Below are positions 31,659 through 41,033 of a DNA stretch of 64,000 nucleotides, in pieces. A program made the translations under genes and the position numbers. The notes below the pieces were generated by a model. That model saw only the letters and a program-made list of their open reading frames with translations, was not told the DNA's origin and ran no database searches. Origin of the DNA: CBDCUF01 sp965222525 (lineage in GTDB: Bacteria; Pseudomonadota; Alphaproteobacteria; Rickettsiales; UBA8987); contig OZ244955.1 in NCBI GenBank assembly GCA_965222525.1, forward strand, positions 744,001 through 808,000. The letters are read 5' to 3'. Each line of letters opens with the position of its first letter. Within the stretch, counting starts at the first letter, position 1.

Positions 31659-33740
31659 TCAATGCACTGTTTCTTTCTGGCGGTGGGGTTTGTGTTTCCT
31701 GTGTTTTTGCTGTTTGGAGCGCTGGGAGGAGGGTTTTCCTGAAGCGGCTGATGCCTCAAATTTTCCCTTGGCTGGGTTACTATCAGCCTTGCTATCGTGA
31801 GCAGGATTGTCAGTAATATTGTTATATTCGGCAGCTTTTATGATAGTTGCCCCATCCTCGTCTCTTGTAACCACATTCCCAACTGATTTGGCGATAATAC
31901 GGCCATTGGGTTTTCCTTTCCTGCCAGCCTGTTTGTTCCTTGCCGGAGATTTGGCTGCCTCTTCATCGACACTGGATGCAATAACACGGCTGGAAGGCAG
32001 GGTAACATTCACCTTCGTCCCGACACTCTTGATACTCTGTATATTCAATTCACCGCCATGCAATTCAGCAAACATAACACATAAAGGCAACCCAAGCCCC
32101 GTTCCTCCTTTGGATGAATCCGCATGCACTTGGCCGAATGCCGACAGTGCCCTTGGTACATCCTTCTCATCCATACCGATGCCGGTATCGGCCACGTAAA
32201 TATTAAAATTCCTGTCCTCATCAAAAGCACAGCCAAGTTCGATATGCCCGCCTTCATCAGTAAATTTCAGTGCATTGGAAGTAAGGTTAATCAGGATTTG
32301 CCGCATCTTGCGCGGGTCGGCATTGATATATGGCGTGTTCTTTGGAATATTTGCCGTTATCCTGACCCCGTCCCGCCTTGCGCGGTCGGCAAATATCCGC
32401 ACCGTATCATTAATCGTGCGCGCTATCGACATCTGCTCTTCATGCAATTCAACCTTGCCCGCCTCGCCCTTGGAGAATTCCAGAACATCATTTATCAACT
32501 CCAGCAAATGCTTGCCGCAGAAATTGATATCGCGGGTGCGCTCGACCTGCTGCGGGGTGAGCTTGCCGAAATATCCAGATGACAGCATATCGGAAAAGCC
32601 GATAATCGAATTAAGCGGGGTACGCAGTTCATGGCTCATATTCGCCAGGAATTCCGACTTGGCCTGGCTGGCCATAATCGCAGTCTTCTCCGAACGTCTG
32701 GCCTGGCGCATCTGCCGTGCTATAGTCGAGGCAAATATCGATATTACAAATACGAACAGAACAAATATCGAGAAGAAAATCAGGTCATTACGTCGCTCCT
32801 TCAGCCAGCCTGCCATAATATCATTGCCGGAAGTAACCAGCGCCAACACCATAGACAGATTGGGTATTTCCTCGAGTGTGACTATCTTCAGGTGATTGTC
32901 AAACCGCCCACCTTTAAGCAAATCACCTCCATTGATTACCAACGATTTTTGTTCTGAATCATTTTCCGCCAGCTTTTCGGCAGAACTGGCAATGATTTCT
33001 ACATCCTCGCTACTTGCCATGTCAATCAGTGCAACTGTATCATCACGCATTAGTAAGATGCTGGTAGTTTCCCCGATATCAACTGCCCTGATAAAACGCT
33101 CCATATAGCTGTTATCAACTGCCAGCATAACCACTCCGCCGAAATTACCGTCAATTCCGGTCAGCTCACGGCTCAGCAATACGTAACCGCTATGGCCTTC
33201 CTGCTCGGCGCTGTAATGTTCTACGTATAACTTGTCCGTACCGTCGGAACGCTTGTGTACGGCAAAAAACTCCTGCTCGATAATCAGTGCATTGCGCTTC
33301 ATCAGGCTGCGGAAATCATTAGGAGGCTTGCTGTTATTGTCACCGCTGCTGAATGCACGAACCCGCCCCTTACTGTCGCTCATAATCATAACGGCAATCT
33401 GCGGTGTCTCCCGAACCCAGCGGGAAATATTATTCTGCATATCCTCATAAAGATTGCTGCCAAACAATGTATTGAAATATTGCCGCTCCACCGCACGTTT
33501 CAGGGTAAGGTCGGCTGCGGTGTAGGTAAGGCGGATATGGTCGGCAAGTGAATGGGTAAGCTGCTCGGAATGCTTCTGCCCCTCTGTTATATGTTTCCGG
33601 TAGGATTCAACTGCCCGCTGGAATATAAGCGCACCGTTTAACAGCACAACTATAATACAGAACAGGATAATCACCCGTACCAGTGAGCTTCCCTTTCTGC
33701 CCTCCTGCTGTGGTGATTCCTGTACGGTTTCCTCGGACAT
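31659..33740 (-). CDS. Sensor histidine kinase, membrane-bound
   Basis: 693 aa. Membrane helix at ~21-40, a periplasmic dCACHE/PDC-like sensor domain (~45-315), second helix ~320-342, then HisKA with the phosphorylated His370 (MSHELRTPLNSIIGF) and HATPase with N box NLTSNALKF, G1 DTGIGMDE and G2 GGTGLGLPLC. The last ~110 residues are disordered and end in a basic, His-rich run (HRKHKPHRQK). No response regulator is adjacent, so it is an orphan; no receiver domain is fused. Input signal unknown. Confidence 0.9.
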   Translation of the reverse strand: MSEETVQESPQQEGRKGSSLVRVIILFCIIVVLLNGALIFQRAVESYRKHITEGQKHSEQLTHSLADHIRLTYTAADLTLKRAVERQYFNTLFGSNLYEDMQNNISRWVRETPQIAVMIMSDSKGRVRAFSSGDNNSKPPNDFRSLMKRNALIIEQEFFAVHKRSDGTDKLYVEHYSAEQEGHSGYVLLSRELTGIDGNFGGVVMLAVDNSYMERFIRAVDIGETTSILLMRDDTVALIDMASSEDVEIIASSAEKLAENDSEQKSLVINGGDLLKGGRFDNHLKIVTLEEIPNLSMVLALVTSGNDIMAGWLKERRNDLIFFSIFVLFVFVISIFASTIARQMRQARRSEKTAIMASQAKSEFLANMSHELRTPLNSIIGFSDMLSSGYFGKLTPQQVERTRDINFCGKHLLELINDVLEFSKGEAGKVELHEEQMSIARTINDTVRIFADRARRDGVRITANIPKNTPYINADPRKMRQILINLTSNALKFTDEGGHIELGCAFDEDRNFNIYVADTGIGMDEKDVPRALSAFGQVHADSSKGGTGLGLPLCVMFAELHGGELNIQSIKSVGTKVNVTLPSSRVIASSVDEEAAKSPARNKQAGRKGKPNGRIIAKSVGNVVTRDEDGATIIKAAEYNNITDNPAHDSKADSNPAKGKFEASAASGKPSSQRSKQQKHRKHKPHRQKETVH

Positions 33741-33920
33741 AATGGTTTTAAATCGATATGATGACTAACTGGTAGGACAAAACTATAGTACAGCAAAGTT
33801 AATTCAAGATTAACAGAAAAATCAAGATATTTACAAAAAATTTTATCCCGTTGGTTTGCAAGGGATTTCCAAAGAAGAAAGAGGTGCAGGTTGAATTTAC
33901 TGCCCACTACTTACAACCAT

Positions 33921-35687
33921 TTACATCTCCAGATGCTTTACGCCGGAGGTGATTTTGGCCAGCAGGGAATAATGCTCGGGCAGGATTTTATTGAGGAAGA
34001 AACGGGCAGTGGCCAGTTTGGATTTATAAAATTTCTCCTCGCTGCTATCTTCTTCCAGTTTCTCCAGCGCAATCCTGGCTGATTTTGCCCAGATATAACC
34101 GAAAGTAACCAGGCTGAACAGGCGCAGGTAATCCACACTGGCACCTGCCGCTTCGTCCTTATTTGCCAGTGATTTCTGCGCAATCCACAGGCTAGCCTGC
34201 TGTAATGATTTGAACCCCAGATATAGCGGTTTGGTAAATTCCGCCATTGCCTCAACATCCTTGTTTTCCTCGATAAATTCACTCACGGGATGGAAGAAAC
34301 GGCGCAGGTAACGGCCGGTATGGGCAGGCATTTTGCGCCCCACCAGGTCAAGCGATTGTATCCCGTTAGTTCCCTCGTAAATCTGTGTAATCCTTACATC
34401 ACGGGCATATTGCTCCAGCCCGTATTCGCTTATATAGCCGTAGCCACCCAGAACCTGCATCGCCAGATTGGCCGTCTCGAACCCGCCATCAGTAAGGTAA
34501 GCCTTGACAATTGGAGTTATCAACTGGACAAGATCATCGGCTTCCTCACGTTTTTTCGCATCAGGATGATGCTTGGCAATATCGACATTAAGTGCTGCCC
34601 ACAGCGCCAGAATCCGCCCGCCCTCGGTGAATGCCCGCATGGTAAGCAGCATACGGCGCACATCAGGATGAACTGTAATCGGGTCGGCTTTTTTATCTGG
34701 GTATTTAGCACCCTTCAGTGCCCGCCCCTGTAGCCTCTCCCCGGCGTAAGCAAGCGCATTCTGATAAGCCACTTCGCCAATACCAAGCCCCTGCAGACCA
34801 ACAAGAATACGGGCTTCATTCATCATGGTGAACATTGCCTTCAGCCCTTTATGCGGCTCGCCAACCAGCCAGGCTTTGGCATTATCGTAATTCATCACGC
34901 AAGTCGGCGAGGCATGTATACCCATCTTATGCTCAATGCTGCCACATTCTACATTGTTCCGCTCCTGCAGCGAGCCATCTTCGCCAACCATTATTTTTGG
35001 GGCAACAAACAGGCTTATTCCCTTAACTCCTTCCGGTGCATCAGGTAGTCTTGCAAGGATTAAATGGATTATGTTCTCCACCGCATCATGCTCTCCACAG
35101 GAGATGAAGATTTTAGTTCCGGATATGGAATAACCACCATCATCATTAGGAGCTGCCTTTGCAGTAATCAGCCCCAAATCAGTACCCGCTTGCGGTTCGG
35201 TCAAACACATAACCCCCGTCCACTCCCCGCTGGTGAGCTTCGGCAGGTATAGCCGTTTCTGCTCCTCCGTACCAAAATGGTCAAGCGCAGAGTAAGCGCC
35301 GTGAGTAAGTCCCGGCATCAGCCCGAAAGACAGATTTGCCGAACAGACCATCTCGATAAATGGCGTATTGACTGCATTAGGCAAGCCCTGCCCGCCATAT
35401 TCCGGATCACAGGCAAAGGAACCCCAACCGCTCTGCACATAAGTCTGATATGCTTCCTTGAATCCGGCAGGAAGAGTCACCGAGCCATTGTCAAATTTTA
35501 GCCCTTCCTCGTCTCCCTTCTGATTGAGCGGAAACAAAACCTCCTCACAGAATTTTGCACCCTCATTCAAAATAGGCTCAACCAGGCTCAAATCACTAAA
35601 ACCGGGCAATTCGGCATATTGCTCAACATTCAGAAACTCATTGAGTCCAAACAAAAAATCCCTTATCGGCGCTTTATATTCCGGCAT
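33921..35687 (-). CDS. Acyl-CoA dehydrogenase, DmdC/long form
   Basis: 588 aa, larger than ~380-aa short-chain forms. Opens MPEYKAPIRDFLFGLNEF, has CLTEPQAGTDLG and the FAD-binding ISGTKIFISCGEHD, the QVLGGYGYISEYGLEQYARD block with catalytic base region and IYEGTNGIQ, and a C-terminal extra helical domain. Oxidises acyl-CoA to enoyl-CoA with FAD. Ten bases downstream of fadB in one leftward operon. May be a general acyl-CoA or a methylmercaptopropionyl-CoA type; sequence alone does not decide. Confidence 0.9.
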   Translation of the reverse strand: MPEYKAPIRDFLFGLNEFLNVEQYAELPGFSDLSLVEPILNEGAKFCEEVLFPLNQKGDEEGLKFDNGSVTLPAGFKEAYQTYVQSGWGSFACDPEYGGQGLPNAVNTPFIEMVCSANLSFGLMPGLTHGAYSALDHFGTEEQKRLYLPKLTSGEWTGVMCLTEPQAGTDLGLITAKAAPNDDGGYSISGTKIFISCGEHDAVENIIHLILARLPDAPEGVKGISLFVAPKIMVGEDGSLQERNNVECGSIEHKMGIHASPTCVMNYDNAKAWLVGEPHKGLKAMFTMMNEARILVGLQGLGIGEVAYQNALAYAGERLQGRALKGAKYPDKKADPITVHPDVRRMLLTMRAFTEGGRILALWAALNVDIAKHHPDAKKREEADDLVQLITPIVKAYLTDGGFETANLAMQVLGGYGYISEYGLEQYARDVRITQIYEGTNGIQSLDLVGRKMPAHTGRYLRRFFHPVSEFIEENKDVEAMAEFTKPLYLGFKSLQQASLWIAQKSLANKDEAAGASVDYLRLFSLVTFGYIWAKSARIALEKLEEDSSEEKFYKSKLATARFFLNKILPEHYSLLAKITSGVKHLEM

Positions 35688-35697
35688 ATCTATTTTC

Positions 35698-38109
35698 CTA
35701 ATTTCTCAATGGCTTACCGGTCTCCAGCATATGTTCGATGCGGGCGAGGGTGTCGGGGTTGCGTACCAGCTTGACGAACTCCTCACGCTCAAGATCGAGT
35801 ATATCCTGTTCGGTCAACTCTTTGGTTATATCTGTATCCCCTCCGGAGAGAACCTGCCCTACCGCTTTTGATACCACCACATCATGGGCGGTAGCCTTGC
35901 CGGATTTTACAAAGCCACGCACCGCCATATCCAGCGCTGTTCTGGCGGTTTTTCCCGGAAGTGAAATGGAATATGTTTCAGGAGGTGAGTAATCCTTTGC
36001 CAGTTCAACACACAAAGCCTTTGCATCAGCCAGCACCCGCCTCCTGTTCATTGTAACCCGTGACTTTTCGTTCAGAACCAGCATATCTTTTGCCATTTCC
36101 GCCGATTTCGATACGGTGGCGGTGCTGATATTGCGGAATGCAGGCTCAATCGCAGGCATCGTATTGAGCGTCTTGACCGGGCTTATCCATGAGAACATCC
36201 CGCCCAGATTTGCAGCCAGACTGTCGGCTTGTGCACGTTTAGCCAGATTGCGGTATATCATCTCCTTGCATCCGCCCCAACCCGGAATCACACCGACACC
36301 AACCTCGACAAGTCCGGTATATAGCTCGATATGGGCATTTATCGCATCGCAATGCAGCAGGATTTCGCAGCCACCGCCGAGCGCCATCCCGGAAGGCGCT
36401 CCCACCACCGGAAATGGTGCGTATTTCAGCCCCATATAAGCATCCTGCCCCTGCTTGATAATACCGTCGATCACCTTCCATGAAGCGGTGTTGGCGGCAA
36501 ACAGCAGCACGCCGATATTGGCTCCCACACAGAAATTATCGGCATCATTACCGATAATCAGGCCGACAAAATCCTTCTCTATAATATCCGGCAGTGACGC
36601 AATCATCTCAAGACTGAGCGGGTCAAGCGAATTCATCTTGGAGGTGAATTCCAGGCAAGCAATACCATCACCAACATCCCATAATGCAGCAGAAGCATTC
36701 TTCGTTACGGGTACGGCTCCAGCCTTTTTATCAGCAAGCATCCAGCTCTCAGGGTCATGTGGAACTGCCCTGTAATCACCGGTTAGAGTAACAAATTGCT
36801 TTCTGTTATCGATAGTTTCATATAAGGATTTATCCCCGGCCTGCCTGATGATTTCAGGCACTTCCAAACCCTCTTCCGCAAGCCTGTCTGCAAACCATTT
36901 CGGGCCCGAAATATTTCTATCACCAAGCCGGTCAATCAATTCAAATGGCCCGTATTTCCAGTTGTAACCAAGCCGCATCGCCTCATCCACCGCTGCAATA
37001 TCATCGGAAATCTCCGGAATCAGCGAGGCGGTATAACGCAGTGTATCGCGCAATACCGGCCAGACATAACGCCCGCCCTCATCATCATGCGTGACCAGCG
37101 CCTGCAACCCGCTGCGAGCCGCTTCAATACCGGCCAGCTTCGGTTTTGCCGCTTTCGCATATTCACCGCTGCGCAGGTTTTTTGCTTCCTTGACCCTGCC
37201 GCCGCCTTCGGTATTTAGCCGGTAAAACCCGCCCTTGCCCTTGCGCCCGGTATAACCATCTTCAATCATCTGCATGACAATTTTATGCTCTTTATATACG
37301 CTGAAAAATTCATCCGTCTTATCCAGCGTTTCAGCAAAAGATTTGGCAATCAGCGGCAGAAGGTCGATTCCAATTAAATCCATCAGCCCGAAAATGCCGG
37401 TCTTGGGAATCCCCACCGGCTTGCTCATAACCGCATCGGCAATTTCAACCGTAACATCCTGCTCAAGTGCTTCGGCAAGCCCCTTTGCCAGCCAGAACAC
37501 CCCGATACGATTAGCGATAAAACCGGGGGTATCCTTGCAATCGACCACGCCCTTGCCAAGCTTTATATCAGCAAAGCGACGGATTGTTTCAAGCGCATCC
37601 GAGCGGGTGTTATCACCGGAAACCAACTCCAGCAACCGCATATAGCGGGGCGGGTTGAAGAAATGGGTGATAAGGAAATCCTGGGCAAACGAATCCGGCA
37701 TTCCCTCCACCAGATTATGCAGCGGCAGGGTGGAAGTATTGGAAGACACTATAGAGCCGGGTTTACGGTGTTCGTCCAGCTTTTTATACAGGCTCTGCTT
37801 GATATCCAGCCGCTCGATTACTACCTCGATAATCCAGTCGATATCCGCAAGCAAGCCAAGGTCATCCTCAAGATTGCCCGGCGTTATAAGCCTGGCATTA
37901 CGCTTATGCGTCAACATCGCCGGATCGGATTTGAGCGCTTTCTCTATAGCGGATTTCGCCAGCCGACTGCGGTCGCCATTATTTTCCCCGGCACCGTCCG
38001 GCACAATATCCAGCAACACCACCGGCGTACCGCTATTGGCTATATGACAGGCAATCCCCGCCCCCATCACACCCGAACCAATCACCGCAACTTTGTTTAT
38101 ATCAGCCAT
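35698..38109 (-). CDS. fadB: 3-hydroxyacyl-CoA dehydrogenase / enoyl-CoA hydratase
   Basis: 803 aa. Domain order: NAD-binding domain (VIGSGVMGAGIACHIANSG), C-terminal dehydrogenase domains (FFNPPRYMRLLELVSG, GKGVVDCKDTPGFIANRIG), then a crotonase domain at the end (SGMALGGGCEILLHCDA, VGVGVIPGWGGCKE). This order is common in alphaproteobacteria and reversed from E. coli FadB. Hydrates and then oxidises enoyl-CoA in beta-oxidation. Its ATG overlaps the end of the upstream HepT-like gene by eight bases. Confidence 0.93.
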   Translation of the reverse strand: MADINKVAVIGSGVMGAGIACHIANSGTPVVLLDIVPDGAGENNGDRSRLAKSAIEKALKSDPAMLTHKRNARLITPGNLEDDLGLLADIDWIIEVVIERLDIKQSLYKKLDEHRKPGSIVSSNTSTLPLHNLVEGMPDSFAQDFLITHFFNPPRYMRLLELVSGDNTRSDALETIRRFADIKLGKGVVDCKDTPGFIANRIGVFWLAKGLAEALEQDVTVEIADAVMSKPVGIPKTGIFGLMDLIGIDLLPLIAKSFAETLDKTDEFFSVYKEHKIVMQMIEDGYTGRKGKGGFYRLNTEGGGRVKEAKNLRSGEYAKAAKPKLAGIEAARSGLQALVTHDDEGGRYVWPVLRDTLRYTASLIPEISDDIAAVDEAMRLGYNWKYGPFELIDRLGDRNISGPKWFADRLAEEGLEVPEIIRQAGDKSLYETIDNRKQFVTLTGDYRAVPHDPESWMLADKKAGAVPVTKNASAALWDVGDGIACLEFTSKMNSLDPLSLEMIASLPDIIEKDFVGLIIGNDADNFCVGANIGVLLFAANTASWKVIDGIIKQGQDAYMGLKYAPFPVVGAPSGMALGGGCEILLHCDAINAHIELYTGLVEVGVGVIPGWGGCKEMIYRNLAKRAQADSLAANLGGMFSWISPVKTLNTMPAIEPAFRNISTATVSKSAEMAKDMLVLNEKSRVTMNRRRVLADAKALCVELAKDYSPPETYSISLPGKTARTALDMAVRGFVKSGKATAHDVVVSKAVGQVLSGGDTDITKELTEQDILDLEREEFVKLVRNPDTLARIEHMLETGKPLRN

Positions 38110-38446
38110 CTGCCTGTGCCCCTTCTTCCGGATACTCCAGAATATTCCTTATCTGCCCTTCCAGTTCGGGCAAATCATGCTCCGCTATGTACCATACTTT
38201 GTCTTCCTCAATTTCGAAATAATCATGAATCAATTTGTGTCTTGATCCGATAATATCTTTCCAGTTAATTTCCGGAAAACTTTTCTGTAAATCCCTTGAA
38301 ACCCTGTTTGCAGCCTCCCCTATAATACCGATATTCCTTTCTATAGCCCGAAACATAAGCTTTCTATCTGTTTTCAGAGTAAGAAAATACCTGACCTCTT
38401 CCATAATCTCCAAAATGTGTTTCAGATATACCTTGTCATCTTTCAT
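38102..38446 (-). CDS. HepT-like toxin (DUF86), module 1
   Basis: 114 aa helical HEPN-family protein. It has the RX4HXY ribonuclease motif as R69-H74-Y76 (SRHKLIHDYF) and IERNIGIIGEAANRVS. HepT toxins cut RNA and are neutralised by an MntA-type nucleotidyltransferase that AMPylates the Tyr of this motif (known for the Shewanella pair). Overlaps its partner by four bases upstream and fadB by eight downstream, so it is translated within the fad transcript. Confidence 0.88.
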   Translation of the reverse strand: MKDDKVYLKHILEIMEEVRYFLTLKTDRKLMFRAIERNIGIIGEAANRVSRDLQKSFPEINWKDIIGSRHKLIHDYFEIEEDKVWYIAEHDLPELEGQIRNILEYPEEGAQADG

Positions 38447-38733
38447 AACGGCCTTGCTTCATTGAAAACACGCTCTTTTATCAGGTGATTGACCCCCTTG
38501 TCGGAAATAAGCTGTACCTCCACTCCCAGCATCTCGCTCATTTCACGCTCAAGGCCAACAAATTTATACCCCATAGGCTTGTTTAACCGTACAAGCAAAT
38601 CAATATCACTGTCGGGGGTGGCCTCGCCACGGGCAACCGAACCGAATACACGTATATTATCCACACCATATTGTGCAGCAAGAGCTTTTATTTCCTCCGC
38701 CCGCTCGAAGGGTAGTTTATTTATGTCAGTCAT
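38443..38733 (-). CDS. MntA-like nucleotidyltransferase antitoxin, module 1
   Basis: 96 aa minimal nucleotidyltransferase. Motif FGSVARGEATPDSDIDLLV gives Gly31-Ser32 and the metal-binding Asp43 and Asp45. Residues 1-48 are identical to those of the module 2 protein, while the C-terminal half (KPMGYKFVGLEREMSEML) differs. Predicted to AMPylate and silence the HepT-like toxin directly downstream. Its start overlaps the end of HepT module 2 by eight bases. Confidence 0.88.
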   Translation of the reverse strand: MTDINKLPFERAEEIKALAAQYGVDNIRVFGSVARGEATPDSDIDLLVRLNKPMGYKFVGLEREMSEMLGVEVQLISDKGVNHLIKERVFNEARPL

Positions 38734-39055
38734 CTTTAAAATCTTCCAATATCGAAATAATCTGCCCTTTCAACCTGGGTAAATCCTTGTCAACCACATC
38801 CCAGATAAATATATCCTCTGTCTTATAATAGTGATGTATCAGCCTGTGTCGCATAGCTATAATCTGTTGCCACGGAACATGTGGATATTTGTCCTTCGCC
38901 TCCATGGAAATTTTATTAGCCGCTTCACCAATAATTTCTATATTACGCTCAACAGCCTGCTGTATAAATTCATCTCTACCATACTTCTCCAGACATTTTT
39001 CTATTTGCCCGATTGCCCCAGCAATATGTGTCAGCAATATTATATCACTTTTCAT
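38726..39055 (-). CDS. HepT-like toxin (DUF86), module 2
   Basis: 109 aa HEPN-family protein with the RX4HXY motif at R69-H74-Y76 (MRHRLIHHYY) and VERNIEIIGEAANKIS. It is clearly related to the module 1 toxin but different over most of its length. Four-base overlap with its nucleotidyltransferase upstream. Likely an RNase toxin held inactive by AMPylation. Confidence 0.88.
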   Translation of the reverse strand: MKSDIILLTHIAGAIGQIEKCLEKYGRDEFIQQAVERNIEIIGEAANKISMEAKDKYPHVPWQQIIAMRHRLIHHYYKTEDIFIWDVVDKDLPRLKGQIISILEDFKDD

Positions 39056-39342
39056 AGCATTCTGGCATCATTATAAATTGAGTCTTTTAGCAGGGGGGTA
39101 ACCTCACCTTCCGTCACAAGTTCTACAGGAACCTCCAGCATTTCAGAAAGCTTTATCTCCAGCTCAACAAATTTCAAACCCAGACCTTCCGGGTATTTCA
39201 CCAGTAAATCAATATCACTGTCGGGGGTAGCCTCGCCACGGGCAACCGAACCGAATACACGGATATTATCCACACCATATTGTGCAGCAAGAGCTTTTAT
39301 TTCCTCCGCCCGCTCGAAGGGTAGTTTATTTATATCAGTCAT
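39052..39342 (-). CDS. MntA-like nucleotidyltransferase antitoxin, module 2
   Basis: 96 aa. N-terminal 48 residues are the same as module 1, with GS at 31-32 and DxD at 43-45; the second half (EGLGLKFVELEIKLSEMLEV) is different. The ATG directly follows the fadA stop codon, so it is the second cistron of the fad operon as arranged here. Predicted antitoxin for the HepT-like protein downstream. Confidence 0.88.
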   Translation of the reverse strand: MTDINKLPFERAEEIKALAAQYGVDNIRVFGSVARGEATPDSDIDLLVKYPEGLGLKFVELEIKLSEMLEVPVELVTEGEVTPLLKDSIYNDARML

Positions 39343-40467
39343 CTACACAGCCTCCAGCACCGTTGCTATCCCCTGGCCGCCACCGATACACATAGTGGCC
39401 AGTGCGTATTTTCCGCCTTCACGTTTTAGCAGGCTGGCAGCCTTGCCGGTAATACGTGCGCCGGAAGCACCAAGCGGGTGGCCCAGCGCAATCGCCCCGC
39501 CGTCAGGATTGAGTTTTGCCGTATCTATTTTTAAATCCTCTATAACCGCAAGGCTTTGTGCGGAGAAGGCTTCATTTAATTCAACTATATCGATATCATC
39601 CAACGTCAGACCAGCCCGCTCCAAAGCCTTGCCTGTAGCCCCAACTGGCCCGATGCCCATAATTTCCGGTTTGCAGCCTGATACTGCAAAGCTCTTTATT
39701 CGAGCCAGCTTGGGCAGCCCGTTGGCATCGGCATATTCTTCACTTGCAACCACAACCGCAGCAGCCCCGTCAGTAAGCGGGCTGGAAGTTCCGGCAGTAA
39801 CACTGCCTCCTGCATCAAAAGCAGGCTTCAGCCCCTTCAGGCTATCCATAGTGGTATCAGGGCGGATACAACCATCCTTAACCACATCGCCAACTGCAAT
39901 TATCTCATCGTCAAATCGGCCATCTGCCTGCGCCTTTGCAGCCTTCTCATGGCTGGCAACCGCAAATTCCTCCTGCTTCTTTCGGGAAATATTATATTGG
40001 GTGGCCAGGTTCTCCGCCGTAATCCCCATTGATTCATAGGCCTGCGGGTAATCCTCATATAACGCCGGATTTGGCGCAGGGTTAAAACCGGTCATCGGTA
40101 CACGACTCATGGATTCCACCCCTGCCGCAATAAATACCTCACCCGCACCGCAAGCAATGCTACCGGCCGCATCATGGATAGTCTGCATCGAAGAACCACA
40201 GAAACGGTTGCTCGTCACCCCCGCAGTCTTAACCGGCAAACCGGCGATAAACCCGACCAGCCGTGCCAGGTTCAACCCCTGCTCGCCTTCGGGGAAGGCG
40301 CAGCCCAGTTTCAAATCCTCGATATCATCAACATCAACACCGGTCTTCTCCACCAGCCCCCTGATTACAGAAGCAGCCAGATCATCCGGCCGCACCCCGG
40401 CCAACTTCCCCTTGCGTGCCGGAGTAAATGCCGACCGCACATATCCTGCAATTACAATATTCTTCAT
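39343..40467 (-). CDS. fadA: Acetyl-CoA acetyltransferase / 3-ketoacyl-CoA thiolase
   Basis: 374 aa from the ATG at 40467, which follows AGGGAA by a normal distance; the frame also allows 40494, but the extra residues do not fit the family. Catalytic Cys90 (SNRFCGSSMQT), His in GGAIALGHPLGASGARI and the second Cys in MCIGGGQG are present. Carries out the thiolytic step of beta-oxidation. First gene of the leftward operon fadA - two toxin-antitoxin pairs - fadB - acyl-CoA dehydrogenase. Confidence 0.94.
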   Translation of the reverse strand: MKNIVIAGYVRSAFTPARKGKLAGVRPDDLAASVIRGLVEKTGVDVDDIEDLKLGCAFPEGEQGLNLARLVGFIAGLPVKTAGVTSNRFCGSSMQTIHDAAGSIACGAGEVFIAAGVESMSRVPMTGFNPAPNPALYEDYPQAYESMGITAENLATQYNISRKKQEEFAVASHEKAAKAQADGRFDDEIIAVGDVVKDGCIRPDTTMDSLKGLKPAFDAGGSVTAGTSSPLTDGAAAVVVASEEYADANGLPKLARIKSFAVSGCKPEIMGIGPVGATGKALERAGLTLDDIDIVELNEAFSAQSLAVIEDLKIDTAKLNPDGGAIALGHPLGASGARITGKAASLLKREGGKYALATMCIGGGQGIATVLEAV

Positions 40468-40667
40468 CACATTTTCCCTGACAATATTTTCCACTAATTT
40501 CCTACTACCGCATGTTGTCCCAACTTATCGAATAAGTCAATGCACATCCGGTACGACATTTCAACTTTCCCACTTCCGGATGTTTTGCCTTGCATGTAGG
40601 CTTTGCCTGTTTCCCTTCCCCTGCTCGCGGGGGAGAGGCCGCACCAATCCTAACCCCAGGAAAAACA

Positions 40668-41033
40668 ATGCCCGATTCCAATCAGTACCAGGCTGTTGTG
40701 ACCAGCAATTTGCAGGCTACAATTGCCGCTTCCGCTTCACTATCCGATGCAGTTGACCTGTCCGGCACCACACTCACAGGCTATATATTGCCTTCAGTAT
40801 GGAATACTGCCGATATTACCTTGCAGGCCAGCGCAGACGGCACCAGTTTCCTCGATTTATACGACCAGTTCGGCAATGAAATGAGTCATTCGGTAGTGGC
40901 CGACCGTTATGTAATCGTTAATCCTGCCGATTTCGCCAGTATCCGCTTTATTAAAATCAGGAGCGGTACCAGCGCCACTCCCGTTACCCAAACCGCACAA
41001 CGTTTGATAACCCTTGTTACGAGGTCAGTATGA
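40668..41033 (+). CDS. Phage-like structural hypothetical protein
   Basis: 121 aa from the ATG at 40668 (CCCCAGG upstream). The frame is open to 40590, but that part overlaps the leader. Beta-rich, Ser/Thr/Ala-rich, no signal peptide; LSGYILPSVWNTADITLQASAD-like text (TLTGYILPSVWNTADITLQA) and GTSFLDLYDQFGNE resemble small proteins seen next to phage tail fibre genes. Overlaps the next gene by four bases (ATGA). Specific function unknown. Confidence 0.6.
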   Translation: MPDSNQYQAVVTSNLQATIAASASLSDAVDLSGTTLTGYILPSVWNTADITLQASADGTSFLDLYDQFGNEMSHSVVADRYVIVNPADFASIRFIKIRSGTSATPVTQTAQRLITLVTRSV

